Positions 28,053-37,650 are shown, counted from the stretch's first letter. The stretch: DNA of 64,000 nt from Pseudomonas oryzihabitans (GCF_024652905.1 NZ_CP102428.1:4324001-4388000); one strand, 5' to 3'. Numbers and translations: made by a program. Notes: a model not told the origin generated them from the letters alone.

Positions 28053-28901
28053 ATGGCCCAGATCCTGTCCCTGAGCGAAGCCATCCAGCGCTTCGTCCAC
28101 GATGGCGAGACCGTCGCCCTCGAAGGCTTCACCCATCTCATTCCGACCGCCGCCGCCCACGAGCTGATCCGCCAGAACCGGCGCGACCTGACCCTGGTGC
28201 GCATGACCCCCGACCTGGTCTATGACCTGCTGATCGGTGCCGGCTGTGCCAAGCGGCTGATCTTCTCCTGGGGCGGCAATCCCGGGGTCGGCTCCCTGCA
28301 CCGGCTGCGCGATGCGGTGGAAAAAGGCTGGCCGCACAAGCTTGAGATTTCCGAGCACAGCCACGCGGCCCTGGCCAACGCCTATGTCGCCGGCGCCTCC
28401 AACCTGCCGTTCGCCGTCCTGCGCGGCTACCAGGGCTCGGACCTGGCCAAGGTCAATCCGGACATCAAGTTCATCGCCTGCCCCTTCACCGGCGAGCAGC
28501 TCGCCGCGGTACCCAGCGTGCGCCCCGACGTCACCGTCATCCATGCGCAGAAGGCCGACCGCCAGGGCAACGTGCTGATCCAGGGCATCCTCGGCGTGCA
28601 GAAGGAAGCGGCCCTGGCCGCCCAGCGCTGCATCGTCACCGTGGAAGAGCTCGTCGACGACCTGCAGGCGCCGATGAACGCCTGCGTGCTGCCGACCTGG
28701 GCGCTCAGCGCCGTCTGTGTGGTCCCGGGCGGGGCGCATCCGTCCTATGCCCACGGCTACTACGAGCGGGACAACCGTTTCTACCAGGCCTGGGACCCGA
28801 TCGCTCGCGACCGCGACACCTTTACCCAGTGGATCGACACCTACATCCGCGGTACCGCGGACTTCGCCGCCTTCCAGGCGAAGCTGGCTGCGGAGGCCTG
28901 A
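28053..28901 (+). CDS. pcaI: 3-oxoadipate CoA-transferase subunit A
   Basis: 282 residues of CoA-transferase family 1, alpha subunit. With PcaJ it moves CoA from succinyl-CoA to beta-ketoadipate. It shows LEGFTHLIPTAAAHELIRQ near the N-terminus and CAKRLIFSWGGNPGVG. The length is that of the longer PcaI type found in Pseudomonas rather than the short ScoA form. It begins a run of six-plus pca genes and is 3 bases from pcaJ. A PcaR operator lies upstream. In P. putida pcaIJ is separate from the rest of the pca cluster; here it is joined. Confidence 0.93.
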   Translation: MAQILSLSEAIQRFVHDGETVALEGFTHLIPTAAAHELIRQNRRDLTLVRMTPDLVYDLLIGAGCAKRLIFSWGGNPGVGSLHRLRDAVEKGWPHKLEISEHSHAALANAYVAGASNLPFAVLRGYQGSDLAKVNPDIKFIACPFTGEQLAAVPSVRPDVTVIHAQKADRQGNVLIQGILGVQKEAALAAQRCIVTVEELVDDLQAPMNACVLPTWALSAVCVVPGGAHPSYAHGYYERDNRFYQAWDPIARDRDTFTQWIDTYIRGTADFAAFQAKLAAEA

Positions 28902-28904
28902 ATC

Positions 28905-29690
28905 ATGAGCGACTTCACCACCAATGAAATGATGACCGTGGCTGCGGCACGTCGCCTTGGCAATGGCAGCGTCTGCTTCGTCGGCATCGGCCTGCCATCC
29001 ACCGCGGCGAATCTGGCACGCCTGACCCATGCGCCGGACGTGGTGCTGATCTACGAATCCGGCCCCATCGGTGCCAAGCCCTCGGTGCTGCCGCTGTCCA
29101 TCGGCGACGGCGAGCTGGCCGAGACCGCCGACACCGTGGTGCCCACCGGCGAGATCTTCCGCTACTGGCTGCAGGGCGGACGCATCGACGTGGGCTTCCT
29201 CGGTGCGGCCCAGGTCGACCGCTTCGGCAACATCAACACCACGGTGATCGGCGACTACCACCAGCCCAAGGTGCGTCTGCCCGGCGCCGGCGGGGCCCCG
29301 GAAATCGCCGGCTCGGCCAAGGAGGTGCTGATCATCCTCAAGCAGTCGCACCGCAGCTTCGTCGACAAGCTGGCCTTCATCACCTCGGTGGGCTTCGGCG
29401 AGGGGGGCGATCACCGCCAGCAGCTGGGCCTGCCGGGCAAGGGTCCGACCGCCATCATCACCGACCTCTGCATCATGGAGCCGGAAGCGGGCACCCACGA
29501 ATTCGTGGTGACCGCCCTGCATCCGGGTGTGACCCGCGAACAGGTGGTGGCCGCCACCGGCTGGGCCATCCGTTTCGCCGACCAGGTCGCCACCACCGCA
29601 GCGCCGACGGCGACCGAACTCGACGCCCTGCGTGATCTGCAGGCCAGGACCAATGCCGCCCATGGCGGTCAGAAAGGAGCTGAGGAATGA
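28905..29690 (+). CDS. pcaJ: 3-oxoadipate CoA-transferase subunit B
   Basis: 261 residues. The beta subunit carries the catalytic glutamate, E51 in LIYESGPIGA, which forms the enzyme-CoA thioester. GFLGAAQVDRFGNINTT is a further family segment. It is separated from pcaI by 3 bases and overlaps pcaF by 4 bases, so the three are translated together. Acts in the cytoplasm on beta-ketoadipate. Confidence 0.94.
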   Translation: MSDFTTNEMMTVAAARRLGNGSVCFVGIGLPSTAANLARLTHAPDVVLIYESGPIGAKPSVLPLSIGDGELAETADTVVPTGEIFRYWLQGGRIDVGFLGAAQVDRFGNINTTVIGDYHQPKVRLPGAGGAPEIAGSAKEVLIILKQSHRSFVDKLAFITSVGFGEGGDHRQQLGLPGKGPTAIITDLCIMEPEAGTHEFVVTALHPGVTREQVVAATGWAIRFADQVATTAAPTATELDALRDLQARTNAAHGGQKGAEE

Positions 29691-30901
29691 GTCGCCCCGT
29701 CTATATCTGCGATGCCATTCGGACCCCCATCGGCCGGCTCAACGGCGGTCTCTCGGCGGTACGCGCCGACGACCTGGCGGCCATTCCGCTCAAGGCGCTG
29801 CAGGAGCGCAATCCCCAGGTGGACTGGACGGCGGTGGACGAGGTGTTCATGGGCTGCGCCAACCAGGCCGGGGAAGACAACCGCAACGTGGCGCGCATGG
29901 CAGTGCTGCTGTCGGGACTACCGGAAACGGTGCCGGGCGTGACCCTCAATCGCCTCTGCGCCTCGGGCATGGAAGCGGTGGGCCAGGCCTATCGCGCCAT
30001 CGCTCTGGGCGAGATGGAGCTGGTGATCGCTGCCGGGGTGGAATCCATGACCCGCGCGCCCTATGTGATGGGCAAGGCCGACAGCGCCTTCGGTCGCGGC
30101 CAGAAACTGGAAGACACCACCCTGGGCTGGCGCTTCGTCAATCCGGCGATGAAAGAGACCTATGGCGTCGACAGCATGCCGGTCACCGGTGACAACGTCG
30201 CCGCCGACTATGGCGTCAGCCGCGCCGACCAGGACGCCTTCGGCCTGCGCAGCCAGCAGCGCGCCGCGGCGGCCCAGGAATCCGGCTACTACGCCGAGGA
30301 AATCGTCCCGGTGACGATCAGGGGCAAGAAGGGCGACGTGGTGGTGGCGCAGGACGAGCATCCGCGTCCGGACACCACCGTAGAAGGCCTGGCCAAGCTC
30401 AAGCCGGTCAACGGTCCGGACCGGACCGTGACCGCGGGCAACGCTTCCGGGCTCAACGACGGCGCCTCGGCCATCATCCTGGCCTCGGCGGACGCGGCGA
30501 AGAAGCACGGCCTCACGCCCCGCGCCCGGGTGCTGGGCATGGCCAGTGGTGGGGTGGCGCCGCGCATCATGGGCGTCGGTCCGACCCCGGCGGTGCGCAA
30601 GCTGCTGCAGCAATTAAACCTGCCCATCGAGGCCTTCGACGTCATCGAACTCAACGAAGCCTTCGCCGCCCAAGGCATCGCCGTCCTGCGCGAGCTGGGC
30701 GTGGCCGACGACAGCCCCAAGGTCAATCCCAATGGCGGCGCCATTGCCCTGGGTCATCCCCTGGGCATGAGCGGCAACCGCCTGGTGCTCACCGCGGTGC
30801 ACCACCTGGAAAAGACCGGCGGCCGCCTGGGGCTCGCCACCATGTGCGTGGGCGTCGGCCAGGGGCTGGCGCTGGCGGTGGAGCGGGTGGATTCGATTTA
30901 G
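29687..30901 (+). CDS. pcaF: 3-oxoadipyl-CoA thiolase
   Basis: 404-residue thiolase giving succinyl-CoA and acetyl-CoA, the final step of the beta-ketoadipate pathway. The nucleophilic cysteine is C91 in LNRLCASGMEAVG; the active-site histidine is in ALGHPLGMSG and the second cysteine in TMCVGVGQG. It overlaps pcaJ by 4 bases. A gap of 245 bases with a REP-like hairpin separates it from pcaT. Confidence 0.95.
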   Translation: MSRPVYICDAIRTPIGRLNGGLSAVRADDLAAIPLKALQERNPQVDWTAVDEVFMGCANQAGEDNRNVARMAVLLSGLPETVPGVTLNRLCASGMEAVGQAYRAIALGEMELVIAAGVESMTRAPYVMGKADSAFGRGQKLEDTTLGWRFVNPAMKETYGVDSMPVTGDNVAADYGVSRADQDAFGLRSQQRAAAAQESGYYAEEIVPVTIRGKKGDVVVAQDEHPRPDTTVEGLAKLKPVNGPDRTVTAGNASGLNDGASAIILASADAAKKHGLTPRARVLGMASGGVAPRIMGVGPTPAVRKLLQQLNLPIEAFDVIELNEAFAAQGIAVLRELGVADDSPKVNPNGGAIALGHPLGMSGNRLVLTAVHHLEKTGGRLGLATMCVGVGQGLALAVERVDSI

Positions 30902-30919
30902 GTTTGGTGTTCTGGTCAT

Positions 30920-30995
30920 ATCGCGGCCATGGCGGTCCGCCGATGCGGCCGCTCCTACAGGTATGGCACGTGTAGGAGCGGCCCATGGCCGCGAT
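30920..30995. repeat. REP-like palindrome after pcaF
   Basis: ATCGCGGCCAT (30920-30930) pairs with ATGGCCGCGAT (30985-30995), and inner arms GCGGCCGCTCCTACA and TGTAGGAGCGGCC also pair. The GTAGGAGCGGCC motif is the common Pseudomonas REP sequence; another copy is at 36030-36093. It may stabilise or end the pcaIJF message. Confidence 0.8.
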
Positions 30996-31146
30996 CCTCT
31001 AAGCCGATCGTAGAGCCCTTGCTTGAGCAGTCACCGAAATCGCCACCCACCCCATGCCCACACCTACCTGTAACCGCGTGTGTCTCTCTTGGTCCGATGG
31101 CGGTAGGCTGTCCCCCGTCCGTCCATACCTATAATTAAGGATCTCC

Positions 31147-32439
31147 ATGAGCACTCACCCGCATTACAGCTTCGAGGAGCGCAAGAAGCGCATCTTCGCC
31201 ATCGTCGGCGCCTCGTCCGGCAACCTGGTGGAATGGTTCGACTTCTACGTCTACGCCTTCTGCTCCATCTATTTCGCCGCCGCCTTCTTCCCCAAGAGCG
31301 ATCCCACCGTGCAGCTGCTCAGCACCGCCGGGGTGTTCGCCGCGGGCTTCCTCATGCGGCCCCTGGGCGGCTGGATCTTCGGGCGCGTCGCCGACAAGTA
31401 CGGTCGGCGCACCTCCATGGTCATTTCCATCCTGATGATGGGCGCCGGCTCCCTGGCCATCGCCTGCCTGCCCACCTATGCCAGCATCGGCGTCGCGGCG
31501 CCGGCCCTGCTGCTGCTCGCGCGCCTGCTGCAAGGCATCTCGGTGGGGGGTGAGTACGGCACCACCGCCACCTACATGAGCGAGGTGGCGCTGCGTGGCC
31601 AGCGCGGTTTCTTCGCTTCCTTCCAGTACGTCACCCTGATCGGCGGCCAACTGCTGGCCGTGCTGGTGGTGGTGATCCTGCAGCAGGTCCTGAGCGACGC
31701 CGATCTGCGCGCCTGGGGCTGGCGGATTCCCTTCCTGGTCGGCGCCGCCGCGGCGGTGATCTCGCTGTTCCTGCGTCGTTCGCTGGAAGAGACCACCACC
31801 GCCGAGACCCGCGCCAACAAGGAGGCCGGTACCCTGAGCGGCCTGTTCAAGCATCACAAGGCGGCCTTCTTCACCGTGCTCGGCTACACCGCCGGCGGCT
31901 CGCTGATCTTCTATACCTTCACCACCTACATGCAAAAGTACCTGGTCAACACCAGCGGCATGGACGCCAAGACCGCCAGCGCCGTGATGACCTGCGCCCT
32001 GCTGGTGTTCATGCTGATGCAACCGCTGTTCGGCATGCTCTCCGACCGCATCGGCCGGCGCGCCTCCATGCTGCTGTTCGGTGGCCTGGGCACGGTCTGC
32101 ACCTGGCCGATCCTCACCGCCCTGGCCAGCGTGCAGAGTCCCTTCGTGGCCTTCCTGCTGATCTGCCTGGCCATGGCCATCATCAGCCTCTACACCTCCA
32201 TCAGCGGCCTGGTGAAGGCCGAGATGTTCCCACCAGAGGTGCGCGCCCTGGGTGTGGGCCTGTCCTATGCGGTGGCCAATGCGATCTTTGGCGGCTCGGC
32301 GGAATTCGTCGCCCTGAGCTTCAAGACCCAGGGTCATGAAGAAGTCTTCTACATCTATGTCTCGGTGATGCTGGCGGTGGCCTTCCTGGTCAGCCTGCGG
32401 CTGCCGCGGCAAGCTACCTACCTGCATCACGACCACTAG
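31147..32439 (+). CDS. pcaT: Beta-ketoadipate/dicarboxylate MFS transporter
   Basis: 430 residues, 12 membrane segments, metabolite:H+ symporter (MHS) family like KgtP/ProP. Marks include [14 protein letters not shown] in helix 1, [13 protein letters not shown] in the first cytoplasmic loop and [17 protein letters not shown] in helix 4. Its place between pcaF and pcaB identifies it as PcaT, the beta-ketoadipate carrier. AAGGA stands before the ATG. Confidence 0.88.
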   Translation: MSTHPHYSFEERKKRIFAIVGASSGNLVEWFDFYVYAFCSIYFAAAFFPKSDPTVQLLSTAGVFAAGFLMRPLGGWIFGRVADKYGRRTSMVISILMMGAGSLAIACLPTYASIGVAAPALLLLARLLQGISVGGEYGTTATYMSEVALRGQRGFFASFQYVTLIGGQLLAVLVVVILQQVLSDADLRAWGWRIPFLVGAAAAVISLFLRRSLEETTTAETRANKEAGTLSGLFKHHKAAFFTVLGYTAGGSLIFYTFTTYMQKYLVNTSGMDAKTASAVMTCALLVFMLMQPLFGMLSDRIGRRASMLLFGGLGTVCTWPILTALASVQSPFVAFLLICLAMAIISLYTSISGLVKAEMFPPEVRALGVGLSYAVANAIFGGSAEFVALSFKTQGHEEVFYIYVSVMLAVAFLVSLRLPRQATYLHHDH

Positions 32440-32447
32440 GAGCAACC

Positions 32448-32572
32448 AACAAAACTACTGCGCGTCCGCCATGCGGGCGCGTGCAGTGCTCGGAATCCTC
32501 ATGTACCAGTCGTACATTCCGGTTCCTGCGCGCCGCTCGCACCCGCCTGACAACCGCTCGCTACGCTTTGTT
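32448..32572. repeat. 125-bp palindromic element, copy B
   Basis: Inverted relative to copy A at 21593-21717 and of the same length; ends AACAAAAC (32448-32455) and GCTTTGTT (32565-32572). Its core (32491-32529, CGGAATCCTCATGTAC then GTACATTCCGGTTCCT) is shared with the elements at 18399 and 39507. It fills most of the gap between pcaT and pcaB. Confidence 0.8.
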
Positions 32573-32599
32573 GGCTGCTCCGCCACTTGAGGAATCCCC

Positions 32600-33958
32600 A
32601 TGTCCAACCTGCTATTCGATGCCTACTTCACCAGCGCCGCCATGCGCGCGGTGTTCTGTGACCGGGGCCGACTACAGGGCATGCTGGACTTCGAGGCAGC
32701 CCTGGCGCGCGCCGAGGCGGCGGTGGGGGTGATCCCCCAAACGGCGGTGGCACCCATCGCCGCCGCCTGCCGTGCCGAGCTATACGATGCCGCCGAACTG
32801 GCCCGGGCGGTGGTCAGCGCCGGTAATTCCGCCATTCCCCTGGTCAAGGCCCTGGGCCGGCAGATCGCCGCCCAGGATCCCGAGGCCGAGCGCCATGTGC
32901 ACCGCGGTGCCACCAGCCAGGACGCCATGGACAGCGGCCTGGTCGTGCAGATCCGCCAGGCGCTAGATCTGCTGGACGCCGATCTGGCGCACCTGGCCGA
33001 GGCCCTGGCCATCCAGGCCGAGCGCCATGCCGGTACCGTGCTGGCCGGGCGCACCTGGCTGCAACATGCGACGCCCGTGACCCTGGGCATGAAGCTGGCC
33101 GGGGTGCTGGGCGCCATCACCCGTCACCGCCAGCGCCTGGTCGAACTGCGACCACGGGTGCTGGTGCTGCAATTCGGCGGCGCTTCGGGCAGCCTGGCCG
33201 CCCTGGGCGATCAGGCCCTGCCGGTGGCCGAGGCCCTGGCTAGTGAGCTGGGCCTGAACCTGCCGGAGCAACCCTGGCATACCCAGCGTGATCGCCTGGT
33301 CGAGGTCGGCGCCTGGCTCGGCCTGGTGGCCGGCAGCCTGGGCAAGCTGGGACGGGATCTGTCGCTGCTGATGCAGACCGAAGCCGCCGAGGTCTTCGAG
33401 CCCTCGGCGCCGGGCAAGGGGGGCTCTTCCACCATGCCGCACAAGCGCAATCCGGTGGGCGCCGCGGTGCTGATCGCCGCCGCCACCCGCGCGCCGGGTC
33501 TGGTCAGCACCCTGTTTTCCGCCATGCCCCAGGAGCACGAGCGCAGCCTGGGCCTCTGGCACGCCGAGTGGGAAACCCTGCCGGAGCTGTTCTGCCTGGT
33601 TTCCGGCGCCCTGCAACAGGCTCAGGCCATCGTCGCCGGGCTGGAGGTCGACGCCGCGCGCATGCAGGCCAACCTGGAACTGACCCACGGCCTGGTGCTG
33701 GCCGAGGCGGTCAGCATCGCCCTGGCCGGACGGCTGGGGCGCGAGGCCGCTCACCACCTGGTGGAGCAGAGCTGCAAACGCGCCGTCCAGGAGGGGCGTC
33801 ACCTGCGCCAGGTACTGGGCGATACGCCGGAAGTAACCGCCGAACTCTCCTGCGCCGAGCTGGATCGCCTGCTGGACCCCGCCCATTACCAGGGCCAGGC
33901 CCGCGCCTGGGTAACCCGCGCCCTGGCTGAACACCGCACCCTGCTTGCCCATCCCTAG
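32600..33958 (+). CDS. pcaB: 3-carboxy-cis,cis-muconate cycloisomerase
   Basis: 452 residues of the fumarase/aspartase superfamily; it lactonises 3-carboxymuconate to 4-carboxymuconolactone. The superfamily signature GSSTMPHKRNPVG is intact with the catalytic serine of the mobile loop, and HRGATSQDAMDSGL and AGRTWLQHATPVT are the other two conserved blocks. ATG 32600 follows GAGGAATCC. PcaD begins 16 bases after its stop. Confidence 0.94.
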   Translation: MSNLLFDAYFTSAAMRAVFCDRGRLQGMLDFEAALARAEAAVGVIPQTAVAPIAAACRAELYDAAELARAVVSAGNSAIPLVKALGRQIAAQDPEAERHVHRGATSQDAMDSGLVVQIRQALDLLDADLAHLAEALAIQAERHAGTVLAGRTWLQHATPVTLGMKLAGVLGAITRHRQRLVELRPRVLVLQFGGASGSLAALGDQALPVAEALASELGLNLPEQPWHTQRDRLVEVGAWLGLVAGSLGKLGRDLSLLMQTEAAEVFEPSAPGKGGSSTMPHKRNPVGAAVLIAAATRAPGLVSTLFSAMPQEHERSLGLWHAEWETLPELFCLVSGALQQAQAIVAGLEVDAARMQANLELTHGLVLAEAVSIALAGRLGREAAHHLVEQSCKRAVQEGRHLRQVLGDTPEVTAELSCAELDRLLDPAHYQGQARAWVTRALAEHRTLLAHP

Positions 33959-33974
33959 ACCAGAGGACTGCCTG

Positions 33975-34763
33975 ATGCCCAGCGTACGTCTCGCCGATGG
34001 CGACCTGAACTACCGATTGGAGGGCCCCGAGGGCGCCCCCGTGCTGATCCTGTCCAACTCCCTGGGCACTAACTTGGCCATGTGGGATGACCAGGTCGCC
34101 GCCTTCAGCGAGCGCTTTCGCCTGCTGCGCTATGACACCCGCGGCCATGGCGCCTCCCTGGTGACCCCCGGTCCCTATCGGATGGACGAGAACGGTCGCG
34201 ACGTCCTGGCCCTGACCGACGCCCTGGGCATCGACCAATTCGCCTTCTGCGGCCTGTCCATGGGCGGCTCCATCGGCCAGTGGCTGGGCATCAACGCGCC
34301 GGAGCGGATCACCCGCCTGGTGCTGTGCAACACCGCCGCCAAGATCGGCACCCCCGAGGTGTGGAACACCCGCATCCAGACCGTGGAAGCCGGTGGCGAG
34401 CAGGCCATGCGCGACCTGCGCGACGCCTCCATCGGTCGCTGGTTCACCCCCGACTTCGCCAGCGCCGAGCCGGAACGGGTCGACCGCATCGTCGCCATGC
34501 TCGCCGGGACCTCGCCCCAGGGTTACGCGGCCAACTGCGCGGCGGTGCGCGATGCCGACTTCCGCGAGGTGCTGGATGCCATCCGTGCGCCGACGCTGAT
34601 CGTCGCCGGCACCCATGACGCCGTGACCACCCCGGCCGACGGGCGCTTCCTGCAGGAGCGTATTCCCGGCGCCGAGTACGTCGAGTTTCCCGCCGCCCAC
34701 CTGTCCAACGTGCAGATGGACGATGCCTTTACCCAGCGCGTGCTGGCCTTCCTGAGCGCCTAA
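33975..34763 (+). CDS. pcaD: 3-oxoadipate enol-lactonase
   Basis: 262-residue alpha/beta hydrolase that opens beta-ketoadipate enol-lactone. The nucleophile is S95 in CGLSMGGSIG, the acid is in the GTHDAVT segment, and the histidine is in AAHLSNVQ. RYDTRGHGAS is also typical. I place the start at ATG 33975-33977 (consensus N-terminus, GAG before it), not at an earlier in-frame ATG that overlaps pcaB. Eleven bases separate it from pcaC. Confidence 0.94.
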   Translation: MPSVRLADGDLNYRLEGPEGAPVLILSNSLGTNLAMWDDQVAAFSERFRLLRYDTRGHGASLVTPGPYRMDENGRDVLALTDALGIDQFAFCGLSMGGSIGQWLGINAPERITRLVLCNTAAKIGTPEVWNTRIQTVEAGGEQAMRDLRDASIGRWFTPDFASAEPERVDRIVAMLAGTSPQGYAANCAAVRDADFREVLDAIRAPTLIVAGTHDAVTTPADGRFLQERIPGAEYVEFPAAHLSNVQMDDAFTQRVLAFLSA

Positions 34764-34774
34764 AGGAGTCGATC

Positions 34775-35170
34775 TTGGACGAAAGAGAACGTTATGAAGC
34801 CGGCATGCAGGTCCGCCGCGCGGTGCTGGGCGACGCCCACGTCGATCGCAGCCTGGAAAAGCTGACCCCCTTCAACGAAGAATTCCAGGAGATGATCACC
34901 CGCCACGCCTGGGGCGACATCTGGACCCGCCCGGGCCTGCCGCGGCACACCCGCAGCCTGATCACCATCGCCATGCTGATCGGCATGAATCGCGAGGGCG
35001 AACTGCGCCTGCACCTGCGTGCCGCCCGTAGCAACGGCGTGACGCGGGAGGAGCTCAAGGAGCTGATCATGCAGAGCGCCATCTACTGCGGCATCCCGGC
35101 GGCCAATGCCACCTTCCACCTGGCGGAGGCGGTGTGGGATGAGTTGGGGGTGGAGTCGCTGGAGGGGTGA
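34775..35170 (+). CDS. pcaC: 4-carboxymuconolactone decarboxylase
   Basis: 131 residues of the CMD/AhpD family; it decarboxylates 4-carboxymuconolactone to the enol-lactone hydrolysed by PcaD. WGDIWTRPGLPRHTRSLITI and the EELKELIMQSAIYCGIPAA block define PcaC. The start is TTG at 34775-34777, supported by AAAGGAG at 34762-34768; the first internal ATG would remove part of the fold. It is the last gene of the operon and is followed by a good terminator. Confidence 0.93.
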   Translation: MDERERYEAGMQVRRAVLGDAHVDRSLEKLTPFNEEFQEMITRHAWGDIWTRPGLPRHTRSLITIAMLIGMNREGELRLHLRAARSNGVTREELKELIMQSAIYCGIPAANATFHLAEAVWDELGVESLEG

Positions 35171-35199
35171 GTTTTCCCCTCAGTCGCCCCCTTGAATGG

Positions 35200-35232
35200 C
35201 GCCCGCCGGGTTGGATTGGTGGGCGTTTTTTT
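35200..35232 (+). terminator. Rho-independent terminator after pcaC
   Basis: CGCCCGCC (35200-35207) and GGTGGGCG (35218-35225) form an 8-pair stem with one G-U, followed at once by seven T residues. It lies 30 bases after the pcaC stop. Confidence 0.85.
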
Positions 35233-36124
35233 GTGGGAGGGGAGGAGGTTGGATTTTGTTGCCTAAGCTGATCATCGCGATTTGTTGAAGATCCTTGTTT
35301 CGCCTGGCCGGCGACTCACTTTTCTTTGCTTGCGGATCGCCGTCCGGTACAAAGAAAAGTAAGCAAAAAGAAAGCACACCTCGATAGTTCGGCCCTCCGC
35401 TTCGCTCCGGGTGCCCTCGCTCCGGCGCCGCTCCGGGGGCACGTCACGAAGGGGCCTCCTGCCCCTCGCGCCTTGCTCGGCGTCCTGCCTCGCATCCCCC
35501 TCCGCAACACCTGCACTCGGCCTCACTGACGGGGACGGGGCGCCAGCCTGAGACTGCGGTGCTTACAGGCAGAGCCAGAGTCAGTCGTAGCGTGGAAAAC
35601 CGCGCAGCGTTTTCCACTGGCGCGTAACGTCGATCCCTGTGGACAAGGTTTCGCCGTTGTCCACGCTACAAACGGTTATGGCTTTTCAACCAACACTTTC
35701 AGGCTAGCGAATCGCCCCGTTCAGGAGGGCGAACGCCAGCGTCGTGGAGGGGTCGAGCCGCATGGATGCGGCGAGAGGCCTAACGGGCCATGGACGGCCC
35801 GTGTAGGCCGACCCCGGAACGGCGCTGGCGTGAGCGGACCCGCAGCGAAGCGACGGGCCGGATGGTCGGGGCAAGCGGTTTTGGTTACTTTTGTCGCGAC
35901 TGACAAAAGTGACTCGCCCGGGTGGGCGAAACAAAAAACATCAGCAAAATGCGATAAACAGCTAGCCACCGATAGCCCAAAGGCATTGGGTTTCGCTGGC
36001 GCTCAACTCAAGCTTGGAATCACGCCTTTATCTCGGTCATGGACTGCTCCTACAGCAGGGGGCTCACCTGTAGGAGCGGCCCATGGCCGCGATAAGAAGG
36101 TTGTCCAGGCCAGGGGCAAGCCTC
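35233..36124. other. Repeat-rich gene-free region
   Basis: About 890 bases without a credible gene. Direct reading shows four inverted repeats: ACTTTTCTTTG/CAAAGAAAAGT at 35318-35360; GTAGCGTGG/CCACGCTAC at 35587-35669, with an inner GTGGAAAAC/GTTTTCCAC; GTTACTTTTGTC/GACAAAAGTGAC at 35884-35913; and a REP-like GTAGGAGCGGCC hairpin at 36030-36093. Short frames present on both strands have no family resemblance and cross the repeats. A relative of the GTAGCGTGGA repeat is near 44385. Confidence 0.6.
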
Positions 36125-37531
36125 TTACTTGGCCATCACCCGCGTAATCCGATCCCCCTCGGCATCATCCTGCCCCTTGGCCTTGTTCACCGCATAGACC
36201 ACTCCCTTGGCGTCCACCACCGCGTGGTTGGGATAGGTGCCCAGCTCCAGATTGGCTTTGATGGTGCCGTCCGGGTCGACCACGGTCAGGGTGCCGGCGC
36301 CGCGGTTGGTGACGTAGGCCAGGCGCTTGACCGGGTCGAAGGCCACGTTCAGCGCCCCGGCGCCGGTGGTGACGTTGTGCAGGGTCTGGCCGGTCTTGGC
36401 GTCGACGATCAGCAGGTTGTCGCTGCCCTGGGCGGTGATGAACAGGCGATCGGTCTTGGCATCGTGGGCCACACCCATGGGGGTCTTGGCGCCTTGGAGC
36501 GGGAAGACCTTCTCGACGGTCTCGGTCTTGGCGTCGATCACCGCGGCTTCGTTGGTCTTCAGGCTGACGGCATAGAGCTTGTGCACCGCCGGGTCCAGGT
36601 GCATGCCGACCACGGCGAACCGCTCGCCGCGCACGCCGGATTCGATGGTGATGTGCTTGCGCACGGCCGGGGTCTTGGCGTCGAAGCTGACGATGTCCGG
36701 GGTCATGGCCGCCGAGGCGAAGGCGCGGTCGAGCTTCTCGTCGACCACCACGGTGTGGGCATGGGGCACGAGGCCGGGTTCGAATTGCTTGACCAGGCCC
36801 AGGTCGCTCTGGCGATAGACCGCCACGGTGTTCTGCCGGGTGTTGGTGGTCCAGACGTGGCCGTTGCGATCGTCCACGCCCACGCCGTAGACGGCGTAGA
36901 CACCGGCGTCGCTGCCCGGCGCGGCGGCCGGGGTGATCTGGCGCTGGATGGCCAGGTCCTTGGGATCGAGCTTGAGCAGTTGCGAGACCTTGACCGGCGG
37001 GCGGCCCACAGCCGAGGTGACGAACAGGGCGCCGGTCTTGGCGCTGATGTCCACCTGGTACAGCCCCGGGACCAGTTTGACCGCGGTGAGGCTATAGGCG
37101 TCGGCGCCGGATAGCGGCACCACCGGCGAGACCTTGAGCGGGAAGACCGCGGCGCCCGAAGGCTGGGCGGTGCTGATGACGATGGGGTGCTGGCCGGGGG
37201 CGGCGTCTTCGGGGATGCGCAAGGTCGCCTTGAAGGTGCCCTGAGCGTCGGCCACGTAGGCGGCGTCGGGGTTGAGCGCCACGCCGCCGCGGGACAGGGT
37301 GATCTGCTGACCGGGGGTGAAGCCGCGGCCGTCCAGCGCCACCTCGCTGCCGGCCAGGATGGCGGTGCCGGTGACAGGGCTGGCCTTGATCTCGCCATGG
37401 TAGTCCGGATCGGGGGCTTCGAAGCTGGAGCGCGCCTGGGCGGTTTGGCCGCCCAGCGCCAGCAGACCGGCCAGCAGGGTGACGGAAAAGATGCGCCGGC
37501 CCTTGGCCGAAGACGCTGGAGCGATGTTCAT
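36125..37531 (-). CDS. Exported YncE-like beta-propeller protein
   Basis: 468 residues. A signal peptide ends near GGQTAQA (residue 33). About residues 45-135 look like an Ig-like/IPT-type domain (GSEVALDGRGFTPGQQITLS), and the rest is a seven-bladed YVTN-type propeller with repeats such as VGVDDRNGHVWTTN, VAHDAKTDRLFITA and VAFDPVKRLAYVTN. E. coli YncE, a periplasmic propeller of unclear role that binds DNA in vitro, is the nearest named relative, but it lacks the extra N-terminal domain. It follows the pqq genes on the same strand yet has its own gap, so membership of that operon is doubtful. Confidence 0.75.
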   Translation of the reverse strand: MNIAPASSAKGRRIFSVTLLAGLLALGGQTAQARSSFEAPDPDYHGEIKASPVTGTAILAGSEVALDGRGFTPGQQITLSRGGVALNPDAAYVADAQGTFKATLRIPEDAAPGQHPIVISTAQPSGAAVFPLKVSPVVPLSGADAYSLTAVKLVPGLYQVDISAKTGALFVTSAVGRPPVKVSQLLKLDPKDLAIQRQITPAAAPGSDAGVYAVYGVGVDDRNGHVWTTNTRQNTVAVYRQSDLGLVKQFEPGLVPHAHTVVVDEKLDRAFASAAMTPDIVSFDAKTPAVRKHITIESGVRGERFAVVGMHLDPAVHKLYAVSLKTNEAAVIDAKTETVEKVFPLQGAKTPMGVAHDAKTDRLFITAQGSDNLLIVDAKTGQTLHNVTTGAGALNVAFDPVKRLAYVTNRGAGTLTVVDPDGTIKANLELGTYPNHAVVDAKGVVYAVNKAKGQDDAEGDRITRVMAK

Positions 37532-37650
37532 CAGGGATTCCTTGTAGCGGCGATCAAGATACCCGCGCCAGAGCGCCGGGCGGCAGAGGCCCTCCTGGGC
37601 TGGACCATGTTAAGGCGAAAGCGAAATACTTGCATTTAGATTTGCAGGTT

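Noticed and set aside
31130-31135. TATAAT before pcaT
   Set aside because: It is only 11 bases from the start codon and has no -35 at a proper distance, so it would leave almost no leader. The run is better read as AT-rich spacer before the AAGGA ribosome site.
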